Source of the DNA: Hymenobacter metallilatus
GTDB taxonomy: Bacteria; Bacteroidota; Bacteroidia; Cytophagales; Hymenobacteraceae
NCBI RefSeq assembly: GCF_003944705.1
Contig: NZ_RWIS01000001.1
Location: 620,001-684,000 of the forward strand
Length of the DNA: 64,000 nt
Direction: 5' to 3'
This document shows positions 7,871 through 16,368 of the stretch, piece by piece; the stretch's first letter is position 1; every line of letters begins with the position of its first letter. The notes under the pieces are model-generated. The model worked only from the letters and a program-made list of their open reading frames with translations. It searched no databases and was not told where the DNA came from. The position numbers and the translations under genes are program-made.

Positions 7871-9652
7871 GTGCGCGCCCTCTCCGCTACTAACAAATAC
7901 CTGTTTCGCTACAAATGGCACTTCCTCGGGGGGGTGCTGTTTGTGGCGCTAAGCACGCTGCTGGCCATTTTTCCGGCCCAGATTGTGCGCTACGCTTTTG
8001 ATTTGGTGGGGGAAGGCATTGACCTCTACCACCTGTACGCCGGCACCCGGGCCCAGAGCCAGGTGTACGAGCTGTTTGGGCGCAATGTGCTGCTGTATGG
8101 GGTGCTCATTCTGCTGATGGCCCTGCTACGCGGCATCTTCCTGTTCTTCATGCGCCAGACGCTCATTGTGATGAGCCGGCACGTAGAAAACGACCAGAAA
8201 AACGAAATCTACCAGCATTACCAGAGCCTGCCGCTAAGCTTCTACCGCCGCCACAGCACCGGAGACTTGATGTCCCGCATTTCGGAGGACGTAGGGCGGG
8301 TGCGCATGTACATCGGGCCGGCGCTGATGTATTTCATGCAACTCGTCATTCTGTTCCTGCTCATCGTACCGCTTATGTTCATGGTGAACGTGAAGCTGAC
8401 GCTCTACACCCTGCTGCCGCTGCCGGTGCTGAGCGTGAGCATTTTCTACGTGAACAACCTGATTGAGAAGAAAAGCGACGAAATCCAACGTTCCCTGGCC
8501 GGCATGACCACCTTCGTGCAGGAGGCGTTTTCGGGTATTCGCGTAATCAAATCGTTTGTGCGAGAGGAGGATTCGCGCCAGCAGTTTGCGGTGGCTTCCG
8601 AGGAATACAAGCAGAAAAGCTTGAGCCTGAACTTCGTTAACTCCCTGTTTTTTCCCCTGATCCTGTTTCTGATTGGCCTGAGCACCATCATCACGGTGTG
8701 GATTGGGGGCCAGGAGGTTATCCGGGGCACTATTACTACGGGCAGCATTGCTGAATTTCTGATTTACGTGAACCTGCTCACCTGGCCCGTTACGGCTCTG
8801 GGCTGGACCAGCTCTCTGGTGCAGCGGGCCGAGGCCTCCCAAGCCCGCATCAACGAGTTCATGCACCAGCAGACGAATATTGTGTCGGGCCCGGTGGAGC
8901 TGGATATTCAGGGAGATATTGTGTTCGACCACGTTTCCTTTACCTACCCCGATACCGGCATTCAGGCCTTGCGCGACGTATCGTTCCGTATCCGGCCGGG
9001 CCAGACGCTGGCCGTCATCGGCAACACCGGCTCGGGCAAAAGCACCGTGGCCGCGTTGCTCTCCCGCCTTTATGATGTGACGGAGGGCCGCATTCGGGTA
9101 GATGGACAGGACGTGCGCGACCTGTCGCTCCGCACCCTGCGCGGGCAGATTGGCTACGTGCCCCAGGATGTGTTTCTGTTCTCCGACAGCATCCGCAACA
9201 ACATCAACTTTGGCCTCGATGCTCCCGATGAAGCCCGAATGCTGCAAGCCGCCAAAGACGCCAACGTGTACGAGAACATCCTGCGCTTCCCCGAGGGCTT
9301 CGATACCAAAGTAGGCGAGCGGGGCATTACCCTTTCGGGGGGGCAGAAGCAGCGCGTCAGCATTGCCCGCGCCTTGGTGAAGGAACCCAAAATCCTGATT
9401 TTGGATGATGCCCTCTCGGCCGTGGACACCAACACCGAAAACGCCATTCTGGGCGCGCTCCAGCGCATCATGCACAATCGTACCAGCCTCATCATCAGTC
9501 ACCGGGTAAGCAGCGTGAAGCTGGCCGACGAAATCCTGGTGCTCGACGACGGCCAGATTGTGCAGCACGGTACCCACGAAGCCCTCATGCAGGACCAGGA
9601 CGGCCTGTACCGAGCCCTTTACGAGCGGCAGCTGCAAAGCGAGGAAGCGTAG
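7871..9652 (+). CDS. ABC exporter half-transporter (MsbA-like)
   Basis: 593 residues, GTG start. An N-terminal six-helix membrane domain (about residues 15-320) is fused to an ATPase domain: Walker A GNTGSGKST (about 384-392), signature LSGGQKQR (about 488) and Walker B ILILDDALSAVD (about 508). It should work as a homodimer or a heterodimer exporting lipids, peptides or drugs; the substrate is not evident. A second MsbA-like half-transporter lies at 12840-14612, but they are not adjacent, so pairing is speculative. Confidence 0.9.
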   Translation: MRALSATNKYLFRYKWHFLGGVLFVALSTLLAIFPAQIVRYAFDLVGEGIDLYHLYAGTRAQSQVYELFGRNVLLYGVLILLMALLRGIFLFFMRQTLIVMSRHVENDQKNEIYQHYQSLPLSFYRRHSTGDLMSRISEDVGRVRMYIGPALMYFMQLVILFLLIVPLMFMVNVKLTLYTLLPLPVLSVSIFYVNNLIEKKSDEIQRSLAGMTTFVQEAFSGIRVIKSFVREEDSRQQFAVASEEYKQKSLSLNFVNSLFFPLILFLIGLSTIITVWIGGQEVIRGTITTGSIAEFLIYVNLLTWPVTALGWTSSLVQRAEASQARINEFMHQQTNIVSGPVELDIQGDIVFDHVSFTYPDTGIQALRDVSFRIRPGQTLAVIGNTGSGKSTVAALLSRLYDVTEGRIRVDGQDVRDLSLRTLRGQIGYVPQDVFLFSDSIRNNINFGLDAPDEARMLQAAKDANVYENILRFPEGFDTKVGERGITLSGGQKQRVSIARALVKEPKILILDDALSAVDTNTENAILGALQRIMHNRTSLIISHRVSSVKLADEILVLDDGQIVQHGTHEALMQDQDGLYRALYERQLQSEEA

Positions 9653-9662
9653 GAAAGTCAAC

Positions 9663-9810
9663 GGGAAAAAGTAAGAAGTAAAAGCGCGGCCGTCATCCTG
9701 AGCTTGCGAAGGATCTTATTACCGTTGAACGATTGTCGAACTAACGACCAACTCTAACCTGGCAAGATCCTTCGCTCTGCTCAGGATGACAGCAGCGCTT
9801 TTACTTTTTC
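9663..9810. repeat. Inverted repeat, GTCATCCTGAGC family
   Basis: Arms 9692-9717 and 9764-9790 (one small mismatch region), with outer GTAAAAGCGC/GCGCTTTTAC flanks. The right flank extends into the stop codon and last codons (Glu-Lys-Lys) of the oxidoreductase gene ending at 9801. Confidence 0.85.
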
Positions 9811-10949
9811 TCATTGGTTCCATACATCAGCTGCGCCGCCTGCCAGCCGCTACCGGCTCCCATGGCTACGCCCATGCCATTGCAGCGCACAGCCACAAAC
9901 AGGCCCGGCTGCACCTCCTGGATAATAGGCTCCAACTCCTGCCCAAAACCCATCACACCGCTCCAGCGATACTCGATACGGGGGCGGCAGCCGGGTACTA
10001 TTACCTCATGCAGCAACTGCTCCAGCCGCTGCTGTACCAATGTAGTCAGGCCAGACTCGGTAGTGGCTTCAGCCTGAAAATCGAGGTGGCGGCCACCGCC
10101 CAGTAGCACCCGCTCCCCTACCTGCCGGAAGTAGTAGTAGCCCTTATCATAATGAAACGTACCTGGCAGGCACAGCCCCGGAATAGGTTCGGTCACGAGC
10201 ACCTGCCCCCGGCCGGGCACTACGTCCAGTTCCGGCAGCAGCTGGCGGCTGAAGGCATTTGTAGCAACCAACACCTGGCTGGCCCTTAGCTCTAGTCCGG
10301 CTACCTGTGCCCGTACTGCTCCGGCAGTGGCCTCTACGGCCTGCACCGGGCAGCCATGGAGCACCACTACACCATCTGCCCAGGCCCGGCGCAGTAGGGC
10401 CAGCATCAGGCGGCCAGTATCCAGGCTGCCCTCCGCCGTGTTGTGTAGCATTGCGGCCGTGTTGCCCAGCTTCAGGCGCTGAATCTGGGAGGAAGCGTCC
10501 TGGAAGATGTCGCTCCGTCCGATGATGGGGGCCAGCAACTGGTTGTAGTAGGCGCGGTGGTTGTGGCAGGCAGTAGCCAGTTCAGCCTCATCCGGCCGAA
10601 ACAGCTCGTAGCCTCCCTCCGGCTGATACCCTATTGCCGCATCCCCCAGCAACTCCCGCAAACGACCCAAACCATTCCAGCGGGCCTGTACCACCTGCAG
10701 CAGGGCCGCGGTGCCACTCCGCTTCTCCTGTTCCAGCAACTCAGAAATGCTCCCGAAGCAGGCGAAACCGGCGTTTTTGGTACTGGCTCCGTTGGGCAGT
10801 GGGTCGCGCTCCAGCACCAGCACCCGGACTCCGGGGCGCAGTTGGCGGGTATAAATAGCTGCCGTAAGTCCCACCAAACCGCCACCAATAATCAGCACGT
10901 CAGCCTCCTGCAGAAACGTTTGCTGCTCCCAGTATGACAGATTGTTCAT
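9801..10949 (-). CDS. FAD-dependent oxidoreductase (DAO family)
   Basis: 382 residues. The N-terminal dinucleotide-binding motif VLIIGGGLVGLTAA (about residues 18-31) and GASTKNAGFACFG (about 56-68) are typical of D-amino-acid oxidase-like flavoproteins that oxidise an amine or amino acid. No signal peptide. ATG 10949 is preferred over an in-frame GTG at 10964. The substrate is unknown and no neighbour is metabolically linked. Confidence 0.8.
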   Translation of the reverse strand: MNNLSYWEQQTFLQEADVLIIGGGLVGLTAAIYTRQLRPGVRVLVLERDPLPNGASTKNAGFACFGSISELLEQEKRSGTAALLQVVQARWNGLGRLRELLGDAAIGYQPEGGYELFRPDEAELATACHNHRAYYNQLLAPIIGRSDIFQDASSQIQRLKLGNTAAMLHNTAEGSLDTGRLMLALLRRAWADGVVVLHGCPVQAVEATAGAVRAQVAGLELRASQVLVATNAFSRQLLPELDVVPGRGQVLVTEPIPGLCLPGTFHYDKGYYYFRQVGERVLLGGGRHLDFQAEATTESGLTTLVQQRLEQLLHEVIVPGCRPRIEYRWSGVMGFGQELEPIIQEVQPGLFVAVRCNGMGVAMGAGSGWQAAQLMYGTNEKK

Positions 10950-10998
10950 GAAGTTGAGAAACACCTACCGGGAATATACACCGGCGAGCAGGCAAAGA

Positions 10999-11030
10999 AA
11001 AAGCTCCGCAGCCAAAGGCCCGGAGCTTTT
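10999..11030 (-). terminator. Intrinsic terminator of the sorting-domain gene
   Basis: 10-bp perfect stem (10999-11008 with 11021-11030). On the minus strand the descending arm runs into a T-rich tract (CTTTTTCTTTG). Confidence 0.8.
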
Positions 11031-11054
11031 CTCTGATTTGGCTTGATAGTCAGT

Positions 11055-11441
11055 TTACTGGCCCAGCATCACACGTTTCATGCCGCGCCGCTCCCCGGCC
11101 GTGCATTGCACAATGTAGGTTCCGGCGGGCAGGTTGCTTACGTCCAGCACGGCCGCCGCATCCCCCGAAATCAGGTCGCGGGTAAGTACTGGGCGGCCAT
11201 CGGTGCCGTTTACCTCCACCCGGGTAGGCCCCGTGGCGTCGGTGCGCACCGTAAGGCGCTTGGTGAGTGGGTTTGTCTCCACCCGCACCTTCAGGGCGTC
11301 CGTGTTACGGGTCGGCTCGGCCATCTTATCGGTAATGAGGGCAGGAGCCGCCGAGGCCTGCACCGTGGCGGTTTGCGCCTGCGCCAGGGTGCTGCTTACC
11401 AGCAACAGGAGCAGACTACTCAGAAATGTAAACGTTTTCAT
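11055..11441 (-). CDS. Small exported protein with type IX-like sorting domain
   Basis: 128 residues: a clear signal peptide (residues 1-23, ending AQAQ), a short linker, then a C-terminal domain with NPLTKRLTVRTD...GTDGRPVL...DVSNLPAGTYIVQC...RRGMKRVMLGQ, the plan of type A T9SS C-terminal domains. It has almost no cargo domain, so it may be a minimal surface protein or a remnant. A terminator follows. Confidence 0.7.
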   Translation of the reverse strand: MKTFTFLSSLLLLLVSSTLAQAQTATVQASAAPALITDKMAEPTRNTDALKVRVETNPLTKRLTVRTDATGPTRVEVNGTDGRPVLTRDLISGDAAAVLDVSNLPAGTYIVQCTAGERRGMKRVMLGQ

Positions 11442-11694
11442 ACGCGTTCCTATTCAGATCAAGTGAACGATACGGAGCTTAAAGGTACGAAATACCAGTG
11501 CCATACCGATTTAAGCAGCCACAAAAAACTGCAGGCTGCTTAGGGCAAGAAACGAGCCAACACCTACATTATTTTTTCGGTTCACGGCTGTTTTTTTCAT
11601 CAACAACTCCCAGAAGCTTAAACAGGTACGTCCGTTGGCCTTGCTTTTTGGCTACGCACCAGGACATGGCAATCGAAAAAAAGGCTCTTCTGAC
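11442..11694. other. Gene-free stretch before the tRNA-Pro pair
   Basis: No convincing gene or RNA was seen here. Short open frames lack coding character; the tRNA promoter begins at 11695. Confidence 0.6.
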
Positions 11695-11726
11695 TTGCAC
11701 GTAAGCCAACAGGCAGCGTATATTTG
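11695..11726 (+). promoter_or_regulatory. Bacteroidota-type promoter for tRNA-Pro
   Basis: TTG at 11695-11697, 21-nt spacer, TATATTTG at 11719-11726: a close match to TTTG-N19-21-TAnnTTTG. The tRNA begins 14 nt downstream, as expected. Confidence 0.75.
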
Positions 11727-11739
11727 CAGCATAATTCAT

Positions 11740-11813
11740 CGGGGTGTAGCGTAGCCTGGTATCGCGCCAGCATGGGGTGCTGGAGGTCGTAGGTTCGAAT
11801 CCTGCCACTCCGA
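11740..11813 (+). tRNA. tRNA-Pro (anticodon GGG)
   Basis: 74 nt. The 7-bp acceptor stem CGGGGTG/CACTCCG has one G-U pair. The anticodon stem CCAGC/GCTGG holds the loop ATGGGGT (anticodon GGG), and the T-arm has GGTTCGAATCC. Discriminator A; CCA is not encoded. Confidence 0.93.
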
Positions 11814-11832
11814 CCGAAGAATATCTGTTCGA

Positions 11833-11868
11833 AAAGCCTCTGGGAACCCCACCCGGAGGCTTTTTTCG
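11833..11868 (+). terminator. Terminator after tRNA-Pro(GGG)
   Basis: AAAAGCCTC pairs with GAGGCTTTT, followed by T residues, between the two tRNA genes. Each tRNA may therefore have its own end, or the second may depend on partial read-through. Confidence 0.8.
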
Positions 11869-11898
11869 GCAGAACAATACGAGTACCCGATTTGTCCT

Positions 11899-11972
11899 CG
11901 GGGTGTAGCGCAGCCCGGTAGCGCGCGTCGTTCGGGACGACGAGGCCGTAGGTTCGAATCCTGCCACCCCGA
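11899..11972 (+). tRNA. tRNA-Pro (anticodon CGG)
   Basis: 74 nt. Acceptor CGGGGTG/CACCCCG, anticodon stem CGTCG/CGACG with loop TTCGGGA (anticodon CGG), T-arm GGTTCGAATCC. Discriminator A, no encoded CCA. It closely resembles the upstream tRNA-Pro outside the anticodon arm, suggesting tandem duplication. Confidence 0.93.
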
Positions 11973-11989
11973 CTCTGGTACTCTCTCCT

Positions 11990-12027
11990 TAAAAAGCCCG
12001 CTGAACTTCGGTTCGACGGGCTTTTTT
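11990..12027 (+). terminator. Terminator after tRNA-Pro(CGG)
   Basis: AAAAAGCCCG pairs with CGGGCTTTTT, followed by a T-run. It ends the tRNA unit. Confidence 0.85.
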
Positions 12028-12128
12028 AATTTCCTTCACAGGCCTGCAAATCCGTTCTTATCGTAGACAACCACATAAGCAGGTTGTTACGGATGTATTG
12101 CCGGAACGGCTTTCCTATAGAAACCGAC

Positions 12129-12653
12129 TTACTTTACCACAGCCAGCACTTCTGGCTCGCCCTGCTCCGGAAAACGCTCCAGGTACACATTCCGCAATGT
12201 CAGCTTCTGGGCTTCGGCGGCGTCCTTCACGCCGGTATACAGCTTATCCGGTGCCACCAGGTAGCTGGCGTTGATGCGGGCGTGCAGCACCCGCTGACCG
12301 GCGGCAAACGTACGGTATTCATACCCGGCGGGCAGTTGCTGGGACGTAGTATCGGCCACCAGCACGCCCACAAATACCCGGGCCGAGTCGCGGGAGCTTT
12401 CGGGGCTGTTGTAGAAGATGTTGCCGAAGTCGCCGCGCAGCTTGCCGGCTTTGCGCAGGTTGTAGGCCTCGCGGGTCAGGTCGCCGAAGGCTTCATCCTG
12501 GGCAGGGCCTGCGTAGTAGCGGCCTGCCAGAAAATAGGGCTGGGTGGTGGTTTCGAGCGTAACGGTAGCTGCTTTGAAGCCGCCCATGCGCCAATAGGCA
12601 ACGGCAAAGCCTAGGGTAAGTAGCAGGGCCAGGGCCAGAAAAACTCTGTTCAT
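12129..12653 (-). CDS. Membrane-anchored protein, possibly GyrI-like
   Basis: 174 residues from ATG 12653: an N-terminal membrane anchor (about residues 4-21), then a soluble domain with TQPYFLAGRYYAGP, IFYNSPESSRDSARVFVGVLV and AGQRVLHARI. This spacing resembles the GyrI-like (AraC effector-binding) small-molecule-binding fold, but the match is by eye and tentative. Codons upstream of 12653 are non-coding in appearance. Confidence 0.6.
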   Translation of the reverse strand: MNRVFLALALLLTLGFAVAYWRMGGFKAATVTLETTTQPYFLAGRYYAGPAQDEAFGDLTREAYNLRKAGKLRGDFGNIFYNSPESSRDSARVFVGVLVADTTSQQLPAGYEYRTFAAGQRVLHARINASYLVAPDKLYTGVKDAAEAQKLTLRNVYLERFPEQGEPEVLAVVK

Positions 12654-12719
12654 TGCGTGTGGAAAGTGAGGATGCGGAAAGTGTTTTCCGGTTCGGGGAT
12701 GCAAAGAAACAATACAGAT

Positions 12720-12819
12720 GTCATCCTGAGCGGAGCGAAGGATCTTATCCTGATGACGCGAGTCGTATCAACGGTTGTCGTTCTGGCGTGATAGGGTCCT
12801 TCGCTCCGCTCAGGATGAC
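12720..12819. repeat. Inverted repeat, GTCATCCTGAGC family, 23-bp arms
   Basis: Perfect arms 12720-12742 and 12797-12819 with a 54-nt centre containing GTATCAACGGTTGTCG, similar to centres of other copies. It lies between the ABC transporter stop and the preceding gene's start. Confidence 0.92.
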
Positions 12820-12839
12820 AACACACAACTTCACCCGGT

Positions 12840-14612
12840 CTATTGCAGCACGTCCTTGTACTGCATCTGGTAGAGGTTGGCGTAGAAGCCCTGGTGGCGC
12901 AGCAACTCCTCGTGGGTGCCGGCTTCCTTGATTTCGCCCCGGTCGAGCACGATGATCTGGTCTGCTTTCTGGATGGTGCTCAGGCGGTGGGCAATGACGA
13001 GGCTGGTACGGCCCTGCATCAGCTTCTCAATAGCCTGCTGAATCAGCTCCTCGGTTTCCCCATCCACCGACGACGTGGCCTCATCCAGAATGATGATGCG
13101 GGGCTGGTATACCATAGCCCGCACGAAGCTGATGAGCTGGCGCTGGCCCACCGACAGCGTAGCCCCGCGCTCCATCACCTGGTAATCGAGGCCGCCGGGC
13201 AGGCGCTCAATGAAGCGGCGGGCTCCCACCAGATCAGCCGCAGCCCAGATCTGCTCGTCGGTAATGTCCTGCTTGCCCAGGGTGATATTGTCGCGGATGG
13301 CCCCGGCGAACAAAAACACGTCCTGGAGTACCACGCCAATATGGCGGCGTAGCTCTTTAAGGTCGTACTCGCGCAGGTCGTGGCCGTCGATGCGGATGGT
13401 GCCCCGGTTGATTTCGTAGAAACGGCTAAGCAGGTTGATGATGCTGGTTTTGCCGGCCCCGGTGGCCCCTACAAAGGCGAAGGTCTGGCCGGCTTTTACC
13501 GAGAAGTTCACGTCGCGCAGTACCCACTCCTCGTCGTTGTAGGCAAACCACACGTGCTCGAAGTCCACGTCGCCGCGCAGGTCGGCGGGGGCGTAGGTGC
13601 CGTTGTCGGCAATGAGCTCCTTGCTGTCGAGCAGCTTCAGCAGGCGCTCCGTGCTTACCAGGCCCAGCTGCAAGGTGTTGAACCGGTCGGCAATCTGGCG
13701 TATGGGCCGGAAGAACAAAGCGTTGTACATGATAAAGGCGATGAGTGCGCCCTTGGAGATGGTACCCTCAATCTGGCCCTGGGCGGCGTACCACACCAGC
13801 AGGCCTACGCCGGCGGCGGCCAGCACCTCGGCCACCGGAAAGTAGATGCTGTAATAGAGTACCGAGCGGATGTTGGCGCGGGTGTGTTCCTGGTTGATGG
13901 CCTTGAACTTGCGCAGCTCCCGCTCCTCGTTATTGAAAATCTGGACCACGTTCATGCCCGTCAGGTGCTCCTGCACAAAGGAGTTGAGGTTGGCTACGGC
14001 CGTGCGCACCTCCTGAAACGATTTCTTGACTTTCTCCTTGAACACGTAGGTACTGAACAGCAGGGGCGGAATTACCGACAGGCTGATGAGCGTCAGTCGC
14101 CAATCAATGTAGAACATGAAGCTCACAATGAACACCAGCTGCAGAATGTCGCCAATCATGGCCGCCAGTCCCTCGCTGAACACGTCGGAAAGGGTTTCCA
14201 CGTCGGAGATGTTGCGCGTGACGAGCTGACCGATGGGCGTTTTGTCGAAGAACTTGAGGCGCAGGTCAAGAATGTGCTTGTACAAGTCCACCCGGATGTC
14301 GCGCACGATGTACTGGCCCAGCCAGCCCCCGAAGTAGGTTTGCAGGTAGCTGACGATGGCGTGGGCCACCAGCAGCACCAGCAGCAGCCCGAACATGCGG
14401 TTCAGCGCCTGCCAGTCGCCTTCCTCAATGGTCACGTCTACCATCCGCTGAATGAGGAAGGGCCGCAGCGTGCCCAGCACGGCGGTGGCCACGGTGAGGA
14501 AAATCAGGAAGTAGAACACGCGCTGGTAGGGCCGCACGTAAGCCACCAGCCGCCGCAGCACCTGCCAGTCGAATATATTGCCGCTTTTATTGGCCGGGGT
14601 AGGTTGCTCCAT
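12840..14612 (-). CDS. ABC exporter half-transporter (MsbA-like)
   Basis: 590 residues: six-helix membrane domain, then ATPase domain with Walker A GATGAGKTS, signature LSVGQRQL (a variant of LSGGQ) and Walker B IIILDEATSSVD, followed by the switch histidine in VIAHRLSTI. Probable lipid or drug exporter acting as a dimer in the inner membrane. ATG 14612 (MEQPTPANKSGNIFDW) is chosen over a frame that reads back towards the 14664-14773 palindrome. Confidence 0.9.
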   Translation of the reverse strand: MEQPTPANKSGNIFDWQVLRRLVAYVRPYQRVFYFLIFLTVATAVLGTLRPFLIQRMVDVTIEEGDWQALNRMFGLLLVLLVAHAIVSYLQTYFGGWLGQYIVRDIRVDLYKHILDLRLKFFDKTPIGQLVTRNISDVETLSDVFSEGLAAMIGDILQLVFIVSFMFYIDWRLTLISLSVIPPLLFSTYVFKEKVKKSFQEVRTAVANLNSFVQEHLTGMNVVQIFNNEERELRKFKAINQEHTRANIRSVLYYSIYFPVAEVLAAAGVGLLVWYAAQGQIEGTISKGALIAFIMYNALFFRPIRQIADRFNTLQLGLVSTERLLKLLDSKELIADNGTYAPADLRGDVDFEHVWFAYNDEEWVLRDVNFSVKAGQTFAFVGATGAGKTSIINLLSRFYEINRGTIRIDGHDLREYDLKELRRHIGVVLQDVFLFAGAIRDNITLGKQDITDEQIWAAADLVGARRFIERLPGGLDYQVMERGATLSVGQRQLISFVRAMVYQPRIIILDEATSSVDGETEELIQQAIEKLMQGRTSLVIAHRLSTIQKADQIIVLDRGEIKEAGTHEELLRHQGFYANLYQMQYKDVLQ

Positions 14613-14663
14613 TTCGGGTTGTTGGGTGGGAATGGTTAGAAGGTAACCGACGGACGGGAGAAA

Positions 14664-14773
14664 AGTAGCACGCAGCTCCGCTTCGCGCACGAGCGGAGCG
14701 AGTAACAGGCGTCTGGTTCTCTCGCGTGGGAACTCGCCTGCAGCTCGTGCGCGAAGCGGAGCTGCGTGCTACT
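14664..14773. repeat. Perfect 31-bp inverted repeat overlapping the truA stop
   Basis: Arms 14664-14694 and 14743-14773 (AGTAGCACGCAGCTCCGC...) flank 48 nt. The truA stop codon (14769-14771) lies inside the right arm. The inverse arm carries no gene end. Confidence 0.92.
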
Positions 14774-15557
14774 TGGCGAAGTACGGCAAACCGGTAGGCA
14801 GCGCTGCATCACCCAACATTTCAGCCGGGTACTCTACGCGGCAGAGGAAGAGGCCGTTGGCCAGGGCCGCGCCGCTGGCGTGCACACGGTTGAGGCTGCG
14901 AAATATTTCTCCGAACTCCTCCGGCGTCAGTTTTCCCCGACCCACACTCAGCAGCGTGCCTACCACCAGCCGCACCATGCCCCTTACGAAGCGGTTGGCC
15001 CGGATGCGGAATACCAGCCCGCCCGACTCCGGGTGCCAGCCGGCCTCGAAACAGGTGCAGATGTAGTGTTTCTCGGCCCCTTTCACTTTGGAAAAGCTGG
15101 TGAAGTCATGGGTGCCCAGCAGCAGAGCGGCGGCCTCGTTCATGGCTGCCACGTCGGGGGCCCGGTCGAGGTAAAGGCTGAAGCTGGCGGCAAACGGGTC
15201 GGGCGTGAGACGCACGTGGTACTCATAGGTGCGGGCCGTGGCGCTGAAGCGGGCGTGGGCCTCGGGAGGTACGGGGTGCAGCACCTGGCAGCGGATGCCC
15301 CCCGGCAGTGCCCGGTTGAGGCGGTAGAGCAGCGTGGCTTCGTCGAGACCCGGCGGCAGGTCGGCATCAAAGTGCGCTACCTGGTGGCTGGCGTGTACGC
15401 CCGAGTCGGTGCGGCCGCTGCCCAGGCAGTACACCGGCTGCCGTAGCACCTGCGAGAGGCAGCGGTCCAGCTCTTGCTGCACAGTAATCACGCCCGGCTG
15501 AATCTGCCAGCCGTGGAAGGCGGAACCATCGTAGGCCAGGTGAAGGAAGTAGCGCAT
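14769..15557 (-). CDS. truA: tRNA pseudouridine(38-40) synthase
   Basis: Isomerises uridines 38-40 in the tRNA anticodon arm. 262 residues, the usual family length. The catalytic motif GSGRTDSGVHAS (Asp about residue 52) and the downstream RANRFVRGMVRLVVGTLL block are intact. Start ATG 15557. The stop is embedded in a palindrome (14664-14773). Confidence 0.95.
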   Translation of the reverse strand: MRYFLHLAYDGSAFHGWQIQPGVITVQQELDRCLSQVLRQPVYCLGSGRTDSGVHASHQVAHFDADLPPGLDEATLLYRLNRALPGGIRCQVLHPVPPEAHARFSATARTYEYHVRLTPDPFAASFSLYLDRAPDVAAMNEAAALLLGTHDFTSFSKVKGAEKHYICTCFEAGWHPESGGLVFRIRANRFVRGMVRLVVGTLLSVGRGKLTPEEFGEIFRSLNRVHASGAALANGLFLCRVEYPAEMLGDAALPTGLPYFAK

Positions 15558-15564
15558 GGCGTTT

Positions 15565-15658
15565 AGTTATTCGTTGTTCGTTGTCAGTTGTTCGTTAGCA
15601 GCCGTCAGGTGATGAGTAATGAGAACTAACAACTGACAACGAACAACTACCAACTCAT
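15565..15658. repeat. Inverted repeat (GTTCGTTGTCAGTTGTTAG type)
   Basis: Arms made of GTTGTTCGTTGTCAGTTG units face each other across about 25 nt, filling the truA-GNAT gap. The right arm includes the GNAT stop codon (TGA, 15655-15657). Confidence 0.88.
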
Positions 15659-16185
15659 ACCACCAGCGCGTACAGCAACGAGTCCAGCATCTGGCCATTT
15701 TTCACGATGCTGCGGCGCAGGCGGGCTTCCAGTTCGTAGCCGGCTTTTTCGAGCACCCGACCCGAGGCAGGGTTGGTGGCGAAAATGGCCGCGTAGAGCC
15801 GACACACATCAAAGTTGGCCAGCGCATAGGTGCTGAGGGTACGCACGGCAGCCGTTGCAATGCCCCGGCCCCAGCAAGCAGGCGTGAGCCAATAGCCAAT
15901 TTCGGCGGAGCGGCGGCGCACATCCGACTTGAAATGGATGCCAATGCCGCCCACCGCTTCTCCTCCCACTTCAATGGCCAGAAACAGGTCGCGCGGACTA
16001 TCGGCCACCAGACTCAGGAAAAACTCGGCATCCTGGGCGGTGTAGGGAAAGGGAAACGTGTCGCGCAGGTTACGGGCAATCCGCTCGTCGTTGGCGTGGC
16101 GGGCCAGGGCAGCTGCATCCGAGAAGCGCCAGGGCCGCAGCCGGGCCCCGGCCACTGGTAAAGTAAGCGTCGGGGTAAGTATCAC
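15655..16185 (-). CDS. GNAT N-acetyltransferase (RimJ/RimL-like)
   Basis: 176 residues from GTG 16185. Transfers acetyl from acetyl-CoA to an amine; the acetyl-CoA-binding segment is GYWLTPACWGRGIATAAVRTL (about residues 97-117), followed by ASGRVLEKAGYE. An ATG at 16260 would add 25 residues, but these translate the 16184-16366 palindrome, so the GTG is preferred. The substrate is unknown. Confidence 0.75.
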   Translation of the reverse strand: MILTPTLTLPVAGARLRPWRFSDAAALARHANDERIARNLRDTFPFPYTAQDAEFFLSLVADSPRDLFLAIEVGGEAVGGIGIHFKSDVRRRSAEIGYWLTPACWGRGIATAAVRTLSTYALANFDVCRLYAAIFATNPASGRVLEKAGYELEARLRRSIVKNGQMLDSLLYALVV

Positions 16186-16366
16186 AGATTTCCGCAGATT
16201 TGAGGCAGATGATGCAAAGGCTGATGGGAAAACCGAAGCCGCAAAAAACACTAAGCACAAGAGACAGATTCAGCGCAATTGACTAACGGCCAGAAACCAG
16301 ACCTACTATCCGCCCGACCGCGCCGTTTGCATCTGCGTCATCTGCCTCAAATCTGCGGAAATCTGT
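16184..16366. repeat. Inverted repeat, CAGATTTCCGCAGATTTGAG type
   Basis: Perfect 29-bp arms (16184-16212 and 16338-16366) around 125 nt. The left arm includes the first bases of the GNAT start region; the right arm ends two bases short of the thiolase stop (16369). Confidence 0.92.
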
Positions 16367-16368
16367 AA

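Noticed and set aside
8234..9661. 475-codon open frame on the minus strand
   Set aside because: It lies antisense to the ABC transporter with intact Walker and signature motifs; the minus-strand product has no recognisable domain.
11569..11967. 132-codon frame across both tRNA genes
   Set aside because: The translation ([11 protein letters not shown]...) is the well-known false product of tRNA sequence.
13380..14639. 419-codon plus-strand frame
   Set aside because: Shadow of the minus-strand ABC transporter, which has all motifs; composition is that of a complementary strand.
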